Source: Polytrichum commune
Lineage: Eukaryota; Streptophyta; Polytrichopsida; Polytrichales; Polytrichaceae
Direction of reading: 5' to 3'
Length of the DNA: 64,000 nucleotides
NCBI GenBank assembly: GCA_950295325.1
Contig: OX485805.1
Coordinates: 8,432,501-8,496,500, forward strand
The position numbers and the translations under genes are program-made. Positions 37,559 to 50,199 of this stretch are shown in pieces. The notes beneath the pieces were generated by a model, which saw only the letters and a list, made by a program, of their open reading frames with translations, was not told where the DNA came from and made no database searches. How positions within the stretch are numbered: position 1 is the stretch's first letter; every line of letters starts with the position of its first letter.

Positions 37559-40395
37559 CAATGTAACATTCCAAAAATTTGTAAGTGATAACTTCCCTCT
37601 TTGAATGCCAAGTACTTGATTGGAAATTTGGTTCTTTAGATGCAAGTTGAAAACTTCTTTTTAAGTTAATTGGTCCGGTTGATCAATTTCCCGATGTTCG
37701 TCTAATTTGATGCAAGTTACAAGTAAATCTAGGTTGATTGATTTCCACACTACGTCTCAAAAGCTTCAAGTGATGGTGTCCTAATGCGAAATGAAAAGTC
37801 TCAATTTGTCTTCTTTGAAGATTTCAAGTAATAATGCCTCGGTACCATTCCAAAGTTCCCAATTAACTCTCAAAGCTTCTTTCCAAGTTACTACTGAGTA
37901 AGGTCTCAAAATTTCTTTTCTAGTTATCGAGTAAGCTCTCAAGTTCCTTCTTCCAAAGTATCAACTGTCAATACAAGGCATCAAGGTAACATTTCGAAGT
38001 ATTAAACGTTACTTCGAACTTTGAGGGGAACTCGGAGCAAGAAGACACTCATGTACAATATATGGGGCCACATGAAGTGTATTAGGGTTTCGTAGTTGCC
38101 CCCTTTTGTAGAGTCTTTAGAATATAAACAAACCTAATGATCCTTGTTTCGCAAATTAACTAAACATAAGATTGGATGGCTAGGTGGTCTATTTTTAGTA
38201 CAACCACATCTATCATTTGAATATTAAGACCCTAAGCACTTTCTAATATTCTATTTTTCATGAACCTAAGGCGATTAAGTAGTTTCTTCAAACTAATTTT
38301 CATGTCTAGTATTTAGTATTTAGGTATTGTTAAGTTCGGGGCCTTGAGGTGGGTCCCAAGACTAGGGGTCTTCAATAGAGTACCAACATGTTGGGGGGTG
38401 TCTTGGCTTCCCCCTTGTCTTGGTAACACATAGCAACTCCGTGGCAAGTTTGTGTCCACGTCCTATGGTTGTTTATGAGGGAGGACTTTGACACCTCCCT
38501 CTTGCACTGCAAGTCCTTTACATGGCTTCCTCTTCTCGCTCTCGGACTCCTTCAATTAGCTTCCTAATTGCATCGCCTCATTTGTGTTCCTCTTGATTGC
38601 TTTCTCATTGGTTGTCTTTGTGTTCAGTATTGTCTAGCGGTCCAACTCATGGTGTTACTATAATGGGTCCCACATAACTAAATTTGAATCCCAAATTGGT
38701 TTCAAATAGGAATCAGTGACCAATGCCATGTTTCTTTGCATTCTCGCCGTCCTCTATGATAGGTGTCACAAAACTTCAACCAATGTTGAGCTATCATTGA
38801 AAAATATATCCACCCTTATTATCCTTAAAATTTTATGCATTTTTTAGATTAGTTAGAAAAGTAAGATTTGCAAGCCTGCTCTATGAAACAATCATGAAGC
38901 AAAATTGTTCACACAAAGTGAACGAACACACATGAATGGTTGGACCTTCTATAGAAAGTCATGAGCTTCGTGTAAGCATTTTCAAAACAAAAACGTAAGA
39001 AAAACTTAATCAAATAAGCATGACAATAGCTTGCCCATATATTTTACAAATATGTTGATCCAATGAAGACTTGATATACACAAAAATTATGATCATATGT
39101 ATAAAATGTGAGCAACAAACATTTGTTGTTACAATCAAAACTTCACATTCAATCCATCAAAAATGATATTTTGTATGTAACTGAAATGCATTGACACCAA
39201 CTAACATCAAACGTTGGCAAGTTGCATTTTGAGATGTCCATCCAACCCTCCAATTCTACCGGAGGTACACAAACATACCCTTCCTTCTACCTCATCATTC
39301 TTTGTACAAGCTTGGCGCCGACAAAGCCCTTGGTCCCCGATTTTGCTCACCATGATGATGAAGACCACCGACGGTTTAAAGGACAATCACGGCATGCACG
39401 TTGAATTATTCCAAATGAGTGCCACATCAATGATCCGAGTGAAACGTTGCGTATCAAATAGGATAGTTGAGTAAGCGACACCCTCGTCTCAACATGGCTA
39501 TAATTCAATGGACAACATAAGCTACTATCTATGTCTATCTTCAAAATTTATGACATACCATGTTTCATGACATAAAAGGCTACAATTGTGATCTTGCACA
39601 ATTTGTGCAAGATTAGAATCCGTTAAAATTATGACAAAAGCTACACTACATATGGTATTTTGTGTCACCGATACAAATTGTCTTGCTCAATACTAAATTT
39701 TAAACCGCAGTATGGTGACACCAACACTGAATGTTAATCTAACATTATTTGTCATTCCTTGTAAAAATTTTTTGGGGGGGATTATAGATTTACAGTGTTG
39801 CAATCTCTGTCCCTTACAGAGTGATATTTCATTAACATTTCATTAACATTTCAATCATCCATGACAATATTTCATCACAAGTTGCTGACAAGAGAAGGTA
39901 GGGTTTTGGCTAATGATTGAACTCATCCATCATGCATGACAATATTTGTCAACTTTTTCATAAGTGTCATCTGAAGAGTTACCATAAGTGACAATAAATA
40001 CCATATGACAGTAAACATCATATTTAGTGTACTAACCATCTTCGAAAAGAAATTGCAAAGTTTGTTGTCTAGAAGAGAATAATTTTGCTGATGACCCGTT
40101 CTTATGGATAATACTCATATATGTAAAACCATGTAAATAGGTAAGTCCGGTACTAGGATGCAACAAAAACACAATGCACAACATTTGAGAGGACACAAGG
40201 GTTGGATGGAACATATGAGCCTTGCATTATCAAATACCCATAATTTGTCCACCCAGAGAATGTTTGTTCAGTGCTTATGTAGTTTTTTTGTTTTTTTATT
40301 AAAGTCATGGTGCTCTTTCACAGGGAAATAATGGCAACTTGAATACAGTACAAGTGCTTGCAGGTTGTGAAGGTGATGGTTATGAGCCTAGGATT
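37559..40395. other. Gene-free stretch
   Basis: No gene or bounded element. Overlapping frames around 39,214-39,544 lie on both strands and are not convincing. Confidence 0.5.
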
Positions 40396-40425
40396 ACCCT
40401 ATACCCTAAACCCTAAAACCTAAAC
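40396..40425. repeat. Short interstitial telomere-like repeat
   Basis: ACCCTATACCCTAAACCCTAAAACCTAAAC contains two perfect CCCTAAA units and near-matches, the plant TTTAGGG telomere type. Too short to imply a fusion point. Confidence 0.6.
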
Positions 40426-41029
40426 TTCGGAGTTGCAATGCTGTACATTTTGCGCATATGCAAAAATTGAGGCAAATGGGAGAGAACAAGATGGACAATT
40501 TCGAGTTCTGAAACAAAACTGAATTCTATGGTTTCCAAATGTCAAAACAGATTCTAGAGATCCAACAGTTGGCCTGTGTGAATAGCCCCATTCAATTGAC
40601 CATAACCACTAATATGGAAATATATGAAGTTCTTGGACTTTTGTAGTCTTATCACCCACAAATCCAAAGGCGGGGGGGGAGGGTTAAGGTCTAAAACGAA
40701 GGGGACACAAGAATATTACTAAAGGGTAGTAGTGAGGGTTCATAGTTTACATGGCCCTAAATTCCAAGGACAGTACAATTTACATTACTGGAGGACTGCC
40801 ATGCTTTTGTACTTCACTGACATACTTATATCCCACCATCATTAGATTATAGAATCTTGAATCCAAAATTGTTCTCATGTCAACACTGAAATGTTTCAAC
40901 CTGTAAGACACACCCTTTGTATAGGAAAGGGTCGTTCATCGTCACCAACACAAATGACTCAACTAAAACTGTGATTTCTAATACCACCAAAAGAATAGGG
41001 CCTCTCAAAGCATGACTGCAGGAGGGGCA

Positions 41030-44000
41030 TTACAAATTCAAGAAAGGTTCAATGCTCATCTCCACAGCTGAGCATGGATCGCTGATGAGGAAGCGCTGCA
41101 TGACCTGCTTGCAACAATAATACAAGAATCTTAATGACCAAGTAGAAACTCTTTGGTGTAGGTTTTTAAAATTCATCTCAAGGCACCAATACATTTTAGT
41201 CAGAGGGCAGAGTCTAATAAGACTTAAATAATACAAATAATTGCTATTTCTAACACAGCAAATCAGACATATATTCACAAAAAAAAAAGTATCCTTTGAG
41301 TCCTTTAAAAAACTCTTGTTTTGGTAGGAAGTTTTGCCTCGCTTGACATTTTATAATGTTTTAAGGAGCACTCAAGTGGTGTTGGAACCCCCAACTTTGA
41401 TGAAATAAAGGCCAGACTTTGGCTGATATATGGTTCAATAAAAGTGAATTTCATGGCAAACTTTTGAAGGCACCTAAAACATGTACTTTTAAAGTGAATT
41501 TCGTTTTAGGTACCTTTCAAAAGTTTGAAACGAAATTCACTTTTATTAAACCATCATTAATCCGTCTTTAAACTGCCTCCCCTTCATTTCACTAAAATTG
41601 GGGTTCTGACACCACTTGAACGCTCCTAAAAGACTAACAAATGGGGGATAAATCCCTACAAACATCTGAGATTTTAAGAGACTTCAAGGATAACTCTATA
41701 AAATGTAGAAATGTAAGTACGGACCTCCGGGTTCACAATGCCAAAGGAACCGATCTTAGAGCCATTGTACATGATGTTAGCTTGCCGCCCTTTGAAATAC
41801 TCAGGTTCCTGTATTTGCAAAGAAAGAATTTGATCAGCTCGCATCTATAATTTCCAGGACATTGTGAAAATAATATAACCAACCATCATCAAGGAAGACT
41901 CAAAAAATTTGAAACTCAATGCATCATGTACAATGACAGTGACTAGGGTAAGCAGGCCTAATTCTGCTACTCATTTTAAGCAAACACCTATATTTGTAAC
42001 CACAATGTTCTTAGATCCACCCATCACAGACACCAAAAAGACATGTTTAAAATATATTGGACTACATGCTCAAGATTTGTTAATCATTTGAGGCTCAATA
42101 GTGGGGGGACAGAGCTCATGAGATAGAGAATCTTCACTTTGATAATAAACAAGATATCCATAAGGTCCAAAACTTGTGAAGCAAATAGCTACAGACCCAG
42201 TTTGGATTTGCTGATCATCTTGCACTAATTGCGGGTTTCCTATCCTACGAGAAGTGGGTGCAGAGCTAAAAGTCTACTTAAAACCTGCTTACCTTGTATC
42301 CAAACCTTCTCTACTAAACGTGGACACACTTTTAAATAAGACAAGATATAGGAGATGCAATGTTACCTCAGATGGAACGATATGATAGCCCTTCTTACTG
42401 TACGTTCCAGTTGCTTCAGTGAAATCAGCAACCGGGATTCCGGCAATTTCAAATATTCTGTCAACAAGACCATGTATGACCTGCATGCAAGTCCATTCAA
42501 AAGCACAGTAAGCATCCAGCTACACAAAGCATAGATGTAATCTTCCTCTGCTCACCAACAATTCAAATTTACACCTACTTGAAGGTATTTCAGAGTAATC
42601 TGTTCAATGAAGATCGTAACAGCAAAGATGATCCAGATGTTGAGCTCCTTGGAGAAGGCTTGGAGTGAAAGAAGACATATATTAGCTTCAAAATGTTCCA
42701 AATGTTTTAACTTCCTGCCTTTCAGCCACCAAACATGTTTGTGTGCGATTCAATTACAAAAGCTTGTACAAATTTGAGAGTGAAATTGGGCGCTTGTGAA
42801 TAAATTACCTCAAAACCTGAATTTAAATTGCAGTAGACAGCAGCAAGTTGCCGGCTGTTGGATGCTCCCACATCTTCTTTATTATCCAATCTCACAATGT
42901 CAGAGACTTCAAACAGCTGCCAAGACAGGTTCCAATGTTTGTGTGTCAGCAACAAACCAAATTGCATACATAAGACAGAACAATGTAAATATTGTAGAAT
43001 GCAGAAAGTTAAAACCTTAATTGGTCGAGGTGCATCTTTGTTTGAACCCATGGTCTTCAACATGCCTGGTAGTAGACTAGAGCGGACAACCTGCAAGCCA
43101 AAACAGAGTTTCAATAGACACACTTCTAGAGAGAAAGGTTGGAGAGAGACACAAGTAGCCCACATATGAACACACTCTGCTTCCTTCAAGCTTAGCAGTA
43201 GAAAGTGAAGACCAATTTCAAACCTTCACCAATCAACCTTGACCTTCAGAATTAGACTCTCTAGAAAATACCAGGTGAAAAGTGATGCATAATAAATTTA
43301 TGAAGAGTGTAAAAAAAATAGAAGCATTCAGTTCATATGTGAAGTATCTAGAGCACAGGACTCCAACCACCTAGGCAACCACTAACCTCAAATTCTGAGG
43401 TCCGTGGGTTGCCAATAATAACTGCTGTGTTTCCATCATCCTTTCTGTTCACCATCATGAAATTCTCATCATGAGAACCCAATATCCAGGTGACCACCTC
43501 TGTAAAACCTGCCATAGCTACCTGCAAAGATAGATTTCAAGCCTGAGCCAGTTGAAAAACAGGTCCAGAATATGAACAGTAAAGTAGCCGTAACACTACA
43601 GAAATACTTGCAAGTACTGCGCAGCTCAAGGCTGTTTCTATGGATAAATAAAAATGCATACCAATAGGAGAAAGAGTTACCTCTGCCCTAATCAAGTCAC
43701 TCAAGTGATTCACTGGCTGCTGTTTGCCTTGGGTATGAGACTTTGGTAATGTCCTTGTGATATTATTGTATCCGTAGGCAATGGCAACATCCTGCACAAG
43801 CACACAACAAATGCCAGCATTTAATGCCAAGTCCAAATCACTTCCTTCAATTAAGGTTCCCTCACAAGGAAATTAAAAAGTCTTGCCACATATAACCACT
43901 GACCTCAGCCACATCACAGGGATGCAAAACATCACTCCTTGTAGGTGGTGCAGATACTTGAATTTTGGATTCAGATTGCACAGACGTTTGCAACTGCATC

Positions 44001-47000
44001 TTGTTCAGGAGTTTAGCCACCTAGTAACACAAAAATTTAGTACAAAATGTCAAGGATTTCACTTGTAATCAAGCACTGGTACACAGCAATGACACCCTGA
44101 AAATTTGCAAGATATAAATTTCTGCAACACTACAGCCTTCCACAATGATTTAGGTACAATAATTCTATTATAAGCTGACATTTTACCGATATATACTACT
44201 GTAAATTTCTGCTTCAGCATACAAACCTCCTGTGCTTGCAATGAAGTTCCAATTGTTCCATTGATGTAGGCCATGTCAACCTCAAAAGTTCGAAGTGACA
44301 GATCAGGATAAATTGCAGATTTCCCATCTGGAGAGATGACCTCCACAGGTTCCACTTCAAACTGTGGATTACTGTATTGTGAAAACATTGTGACCTGCAT
44401 TCCCCAGACCGCCAAAAGCTGGTCCATCAAAATATGATAATATTGATGTATTCTCCACAGCTTCCTGTAGCTCCTATTTCTCAATCTTTGTGCAAACCCA
44501 TTCTTCAGAAACCAAAAGTCTCCAAAATTGTCCCTAAGTAGGCCTACCCACCTATGGAATTTTCAACAAATAGATGAACCCTGGTTAGAAGCACTTGGCA
44601 CCAACAGGGGGGAACATTCAAGATAATGATGTGCTACCATTGTGTTGAGGACAATCTTTGCTTTGGTCAGATCTGTGGCTGTGCATTCAATGAACACATT
44701 CTTTGTCTTCAGTGAAATTGCTGAGTGCGCTCCATTAATTATTGGGGGCAGTGATAAAACTCTCCTACAACACCTCGGCAAAACAAACAAATGAGTCGAA
44801 TGATCATATGGATTCACAGGACACCTGCTCAAATGTCAAGTATTTATTCAGGAGCTCAAAAGAAATAATATTGAAATGGAGCCAAGCCAAAAAGGCTGAA
44901 CATGAATTCGTCAAGAACAAAGAAGTCCTGGATATAGAAAACCCCAACCTTTTGCTGTCATAGAGGACAGGGTATACAGGTGAGTTTTCGATAATGCTGA
45001 GAAACTTCTTCAACTTTAGGTCTGACTGCCAGCACACAGAAGAATAGAGTGTAAGCCAGGATAACCCATCTTCAATGCTGTTTGACATGCTGCATAAAAA
45101 TCCTGATTGTCAACCACAAACAGATTCTTAATGGGTCACAAGACTGACAGACTGGCACCAAGGTCAGGCACTGCAGAGGCACCAGAACTATCTAAAATTC
45201 TATACGTTTATAGACAGGAGCAACCTTGTAAAAATCCATCAATTCTGCACCATTGAACTCCTTTGTCTGCAACACACAAAAGGAGATGCCACAAATTTAA
45301 ACAATTATCTGGTAAGACAGATATATGATTTCCAAATACTTGTCTATGATGCTCAGCCAGAAAATATACTCTCCAACACAATACTCCATAAGCATATGCT
45401 TGTCCAGGATGAGGGAATGAAAGCAATAAACTAAAATATTCTTTGAAACACATGAGAAGACGACCATAACCTGCTTGAGAGGAACAAACTTGATCTGAGT
45501 TGGAGGTAGAGCCTGCAAGAACTTACGATGTCAGATTTGTCATGCACGACTGTAAGGTAGCCAAAGGTAGCATAAATCAAGCACTTCCATCCAGATTCCT
45601 CAATGTTAAAGGCGTGCATTCCAAGATTAGCACATTTAACAATTTATGCCAATAAAAGCACAGCTTAAGCCATTCTGCCCCTGTAACAATCAGCAAGATT
45701 CATGATGCTGTCTTGAATATATCTCCCAAGAAACTTGCCTCATAAGTGAAAGGGCCTTCAAGTGTGTCAAGGTCATGAGTCCCAATTGCCACCAATGTCC
45801 TCTTCCTGGATAAAATGAATCAACCGCTTCAAAGCTTAATATCCTTTGATCTGAAAGCAGTCCAAGTGCATATAGACCACATACAAATGGAACCTGTAAT
45901 TTTATTAAGTTGACAGCAGAATTCATAAAACCAGTAGAATCTCCTGTGTCAACTAATGAGACTGTATATATGAGGTGCCACGACTGGATTCAAAAATGCA
46001 CCAAGTGTCACCAAAGTACTGAACACTAAGAGTCCCCCTCGCAATTAGAGTGGTCCTCACTATATCCAGTACAAGCCATATCTCTCGGAGATAATGTCAC
46101 CTATAGACACTACAACAAAATTTTGGACAATCTAGACTGCATGAATGGTGAAAAGTTGGACAGGGAGGTCATTTGTAAACTCCGATCGTTCACCCCTCAA
46201 GTTTGAGTTTGCAGGTTTAACACACCTGCAAAGATTCTGATGGAGTTTGTCCTGCAGGTCGATGAAGCTGTTGTATCGTGCATCATTAAAAGTGACTCCC
46301 CGAAGTACAGCGCACACCACATATGGTCTGATTTGTTTAGTCTGCCCATCCACCAGCTGACATCAAACTTTGGCCACAAGAAGAGCAGTCACAACAAACA
46401 CACCATCAAGCTCCTGAATGATATCATGATTGAACTACCTTAATACCTCTAAATCCACAATTTGTACTGACAAGCACCCAGACTAGTTTTCGAATTCATT
46501 CTTCACTGTACAGAGTGGACAACACACCTCAGGTTTCACAACCATTCTTTGCATTGATTTTGTCGGGATATCCACAACGCGAAAACTTGGAATTGGATCT
46601 TTTCCAGTGAAGACCCGCAGCGCCTTTGCCAGACCCTCCAGACATAACAAGTCGTAACTGGAAAATGAACATAGCATGTCAAAGTAGTACATATCTTTGC
46701 CATACCCTACTATAAACATATGAGAACAAAGGTATACTTTCTCAATGTTTGCTGCAGGAAAACCAAGTGCACCTCATCAATTAATTTTAATTTTATTAAT
46801 GAGGACGGCTTGGTTTCCTTCCTTTAAATGCATTATGAGTATCATAATCGACACAAGGAGCTCAATTGTGGGTTATAATGGCTTATAGACAATTGCCTTC
46901 ACGTGCTGCGGGAACTGTGAATGGGTCTGGCTATAACCCCATAGTATAGTTGGGCGACAAGTGTTATTGATCATACTCAACCGGCGTGAGGAGGAATCGA

Positions 47001-47823
47001 GCTAAAGCAAAAAATCAAGATTTCAAATCATTCTTTAATTATAGTACAATAATTGCGAAGGAACATGATTATGTGTTACAACCATCCTCTTCAATCCACT
47101 AGAAAGGCGGCACATCATCTAGATTCCTCCTCACACCGGTTACGTGCGCTAGTGCACCAATTTAATGAATTGAGATCACCCAAGTCCTCCTCATCAGCAA
47201 AATTAGGTCCGAATACGTATCCCTCCTAATCCCCGGGTCAGTTGGAGTACACACCGATTGGCAGGCACATCAATTTTGTAGATGACCTCCTCATCCCCAC
47301 TTGCCTCCTCATCCACATGCTTCTCCTTTCGGATTATCTCCTTCTCAGTTGTCTAAGAGACCCCAATGCACATGTCAGTGACCCGGCGACTCTAAACTTC
47401 CCAGAGCAATTATGCAATATAAGGAGTACCATTAGGTCTGGAAAAAAATTGTTCCCTACCACATCATCGAGCTCAATTCCGAAGTCGAAGCAGAGCTCAT
47501 CAAACTCTTTGTCAGCTGCACCAGTACACATAAACCATAATCAGCAATCCTCACATTGCCAACACAAAATTTCCCAGTCATGTGGAATTCGCACTTAGTC
47601 CGAGGACGATCGGATTCGGTTATCGAGGGAAGCCAATTCCAATTAACATCACGAAATGGTAGTAATAAGCTCAATTCGCGCTTCATAATCTGTACTCCAA
47701 GAGCTGAATCACTTAATCACGAGATTTGATTGATTATAATGGAAGAGGGAGGTGAGAGAATGAACTGTAAGTCTGCTCCAGTGCTGCAAAGAGGCGATCG
47801 CGGCCCACGCTCACAGTCGGCAT
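41030..47823 (-). CDS. Phenylalanine-tRNA ligase beta subunit, cytosolic
   Basis: Beta chain of the cytosolic (alpha-beta)2 PheRS, which charges tRNA-Phe; beta supplies the B1, B3/B4 editing and B5 modules and the pseudo-catalytic core. Exons in transcript order: 47823-47766, 47515-47460, 47352-47255, 46657-46528, 46341-46226, 45805-45739, 45512-45471, 45266-45225, 45025-44949, 44764-44638, 44394-44227, 44020-43904, 43791-43681, 43521-43387, 43090-43016, 42916-42809, 42480-42367, 41808-41725, 41104-41030. They sum to 1,800 bp, 599 aa, the family's usual length. Seen: [12 protein letters not shown] start, [105 protein letters not shown]. Intron 6 has a GC donor. Exon 10 could start 6 bp later in frame. 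Introns 17 and 18 carry transposons. Confidence 0.96.
41365..41626. mobile_element. Foldback MITE with TAA target duplication, in a PheRS intron (262 bp)
   Basis: Lies in the last PheRS intron. Arms of about 120 bp start GGAGCACTCAAGTGGTGT and, inverted right end, GGAGCGTTCAAGTGGTGT. TAA flanks both sides (41,362-41,364 and 41,627-41,629). Almost the whole element is inverted repeat around a centre near 41,490. A TAA target points to PIF/Harbinger, but the ends differ from the GGGCCACTTC family. Confidence 0.85.
41947..42294 (+). mobile_element. Dispersed repeat family D, copy inside a PheRS intron
   Basis: Sits between PheRS exons 17 and 18. Left end GGTAAGCAGGCCTAATT; right end, inverted, GGTAAGCAGGTTTTAAG, the best terminal match in the family. 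The interior has ATTGGACTACATGCTCAA, CTTCACTTTGATAATAAAC and TTTGGATTTGCTGATCATCTTG. No unambiguous target duplication. Confidence 0.65.
45513..45738 (-). other. GC-AG intron of the PheRS beta gene
   Basis: Exon 6 ends TATGAG and the intron begins GCAAGT. The next exon begins GCTCTACCTCC after TTGCAG. The protein reads [14 protein letters not shown], matching the conserved family text, so the boundary is forced by both phase and conservation. GCAAGT is the usual form of the minor GC donor. Confidence 0.85.
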
Positions 47824-48000
47824 GGTGATCGACCTCCAACTTTACCACCAATTCTTTAACAAATCCGAAAATTTGAACCTCCGAGAGAACTCGACACCAC
47901 AACAACAGCAACAACAACACGCACGCAGATTACACACCGGAGACAGAAGCACTAAACCCTAACTAGGGTTTCCGCGGTCATGGGTCCGGAGGGGAAATAC
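47824..48000 (-). promoter_or_regulatory. PheRS beta leader/proximal promoter with paired telo-boxes
   Basis: AAACCCTAA at 47,954-47,962 and its inverse AGGGTTT at 47,965-47,971 lie about 130-150 bp upstream of the ATG. Telo-boxes (AAACCCTA) are known in promoters and leaders of plant translation-apparatus genes, which fits this gene. The transcription start is not visible, so promoter versus 5' UTR is open. Confidence 0.5.
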
Positions 48001-48101
48001 GGGTATAGGATCACTCACCCTATCCGTATATTTTTCACTTCTCAATTTGGACAATTTGGACGAAAGTGGCACCCATGGAGAAGAACCTCCCATTGATTTT
48101 A

Positions 48102-48580
48102 GGGCCACTTCACACACGAGCCAAGAGCCGTGACCATGAAATTGTGAGAGCCCAAAAGAAAGTGTCCAAAGGCCGTCCCGGCACACCTCCAAAATCATGT
48201 AGTGTGTGAAGTCATATGTGACCGGGCCCTCAACCAAATGCTATTTCAATGAATTTCTATTCATGCGGGTCTTCACACGTGGTAAAATAGAATGAACCAA
48301 CAGTTGTGAGTGTTCGGAGTGCCATGGTTTCCCACTGGTTTTGTGTTAGACCTACCTCCAAGAGGTGGTTTTTGAAAGTAGTCCAAGTGACCATGAAACG
48401 TGATCCATTCGATACCATGTAGGAATCCATGTAGGCTTTACATCCATCTTGCATTCATATACTCAGTTGCTCCCTCAAGGATAGTGTGAGGTGAACTTGG
48501 ACCAGCTCAGCCTTTTCCACCAATGAGAGTGCTTGAAGTGTAATGGTCACGGGCTCTCAGTCTCGTGTGTGAAGTGGCCC
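48102..48580. mobile_element. PIF/Harbinger-like MITE, copy 3 (479 bp), upstream of PheRS beta
   Basis: The best-preserved copy: left end GGGCCACTTCACACACGAG and a right end whose inverse is identical over that length. TTA lies on both sides (48,099-48,101 and 48,581-48,583). It begins 279 bp upstream of the PheRS ATG. Noncoding. Confidence 0.9.
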
Positions 48581-48583
48581 TTA

Positions 48584-50199
48584 GTGCCTAAGTTACATAT
48601 TGAGTTGGGAACCTTCATGTATGTGAGTGTTATTCAGTTCTTTTCTCATGCTCTCCAACTTCTACTTATTAAATGTATACAACCCGCATATCTTATATCG
48701 TAATGTCTCCGATTAAGAAAAGTAATTAAAAAAAATACCCACATATCTTATAGCTTTATTTTCTTTTTAATTTTTTTAGGTGGTTACGCCTTGGCATCAG
48801 CATCGGAGATCCTTAATTGGATTGTATAAGAGAAATTCATTTGGAAATGAAGTTTACAAGTTTTAAACGGACCCCTGAGCATGAGTGCCATAAATCCTGA
48901 GTTGCATTGCCAATTAGGGCCTACAATATTCATGGTAAACTTCATTAGAACTTGAGGTTGATCTAGACTTAATTAGAGTGAACATAACGTATGGTTAACT
49001 AAGCAGTCATATCTTCCCTCTATCTAAAAATTCATGGGAGGTGAATAGTTAGGTTTATTACCAATGTGTCCATGAAGCTATCATAATATTACTCGTCATT
49101 TATATGTTGCACCTTTTCTTGAGCGAGGGTTTGAATCTTAAAATGAAGGTCATGCGGTATCCTATCTCTTAGCGTCCAGCCCACGCATGGACATGGGATA
49201 CACTAGCAGGTCATGTGAGCCCAATTTAACATGTGTGCATGCTCCATTCAATCCGAAAAAGTAAGGGTATGTTGAGTTATAGCTAGGCCCAATTTGAAAA
49301 AAAAAACGGTAAATCCAAGCACCCACAAATACAACTGCTAGTGTGAATCACACACCAATCACAAGAGTGCTCTTACCAGGCACAATAAAAACTCTAACAC
49401 AACCAATACTAATGGTGGAATTATAATAAACTTGTGCATGGCCTCACAAAGCATAGCTACCCATTCGAGTAATGTTATCATGATTAGTTACTTATAATCA
49501 AGCTAACATAAATCTTCTTATTATTGCATAACAACTTGTACCTATTATGGTGGAGACTTCAACCAAACAAAAGAATGGATAGGCAACATAACTTGGTGTT
49601 ATCATAATAGGTTAACACTTTATGGGTTAAATTTTAATTTACTCGTGTGTTGTGTGGTTTTACCATGACATGTTAATACTTTACATGTTGAATTGTAGTT
49701 TACATATGTGTTGTTGGTTTTAAGCAATGATCATCTTGAAGTTGTGGGATGTTTTTTACACAAGGTCCCGTGCACTAAGTCCCATGTCTTGAAGGCCCAA
49801 GAAAATGTCAAACAACTCAAGAGAGCAAGACCTAAATTGCAGTCCGAAATGATATTTCACACTTTATTTGGGGACATGTGTGGGAAAGAAGTCTTGGGTC
49901 CCAATTCCCATGGAGGAGATGTAACGTAACTTGATGAACAAGGAATTCGGACCCAACAATTGCCGGGGTTAGGGGTTTAGGTTTTTGCAACAATAGGTCC
50001 ATTGCGTGATGGACGATGCTTAGGGTGAGTTTCCATGAAGCCTACTTGTCCACTAGATTGTAGATAATAGTGGGTTAGAGGTGTTTGCATCCAGATAAAC
50101 ACAAGCCATTCACCAACCACATTTTGGTGGTCTACTAGAATGTGGAGGGTCATATGTCCTAATTCATGTACTTTCCTCTATGCAACCACTTCTTGTAAA
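48584..50199. other. Gene-free spacer
   Basis: AT-rich, no supported gene. A plus frame at 49,708-49,929 has no recognisable domain. Confidence 0.5.
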
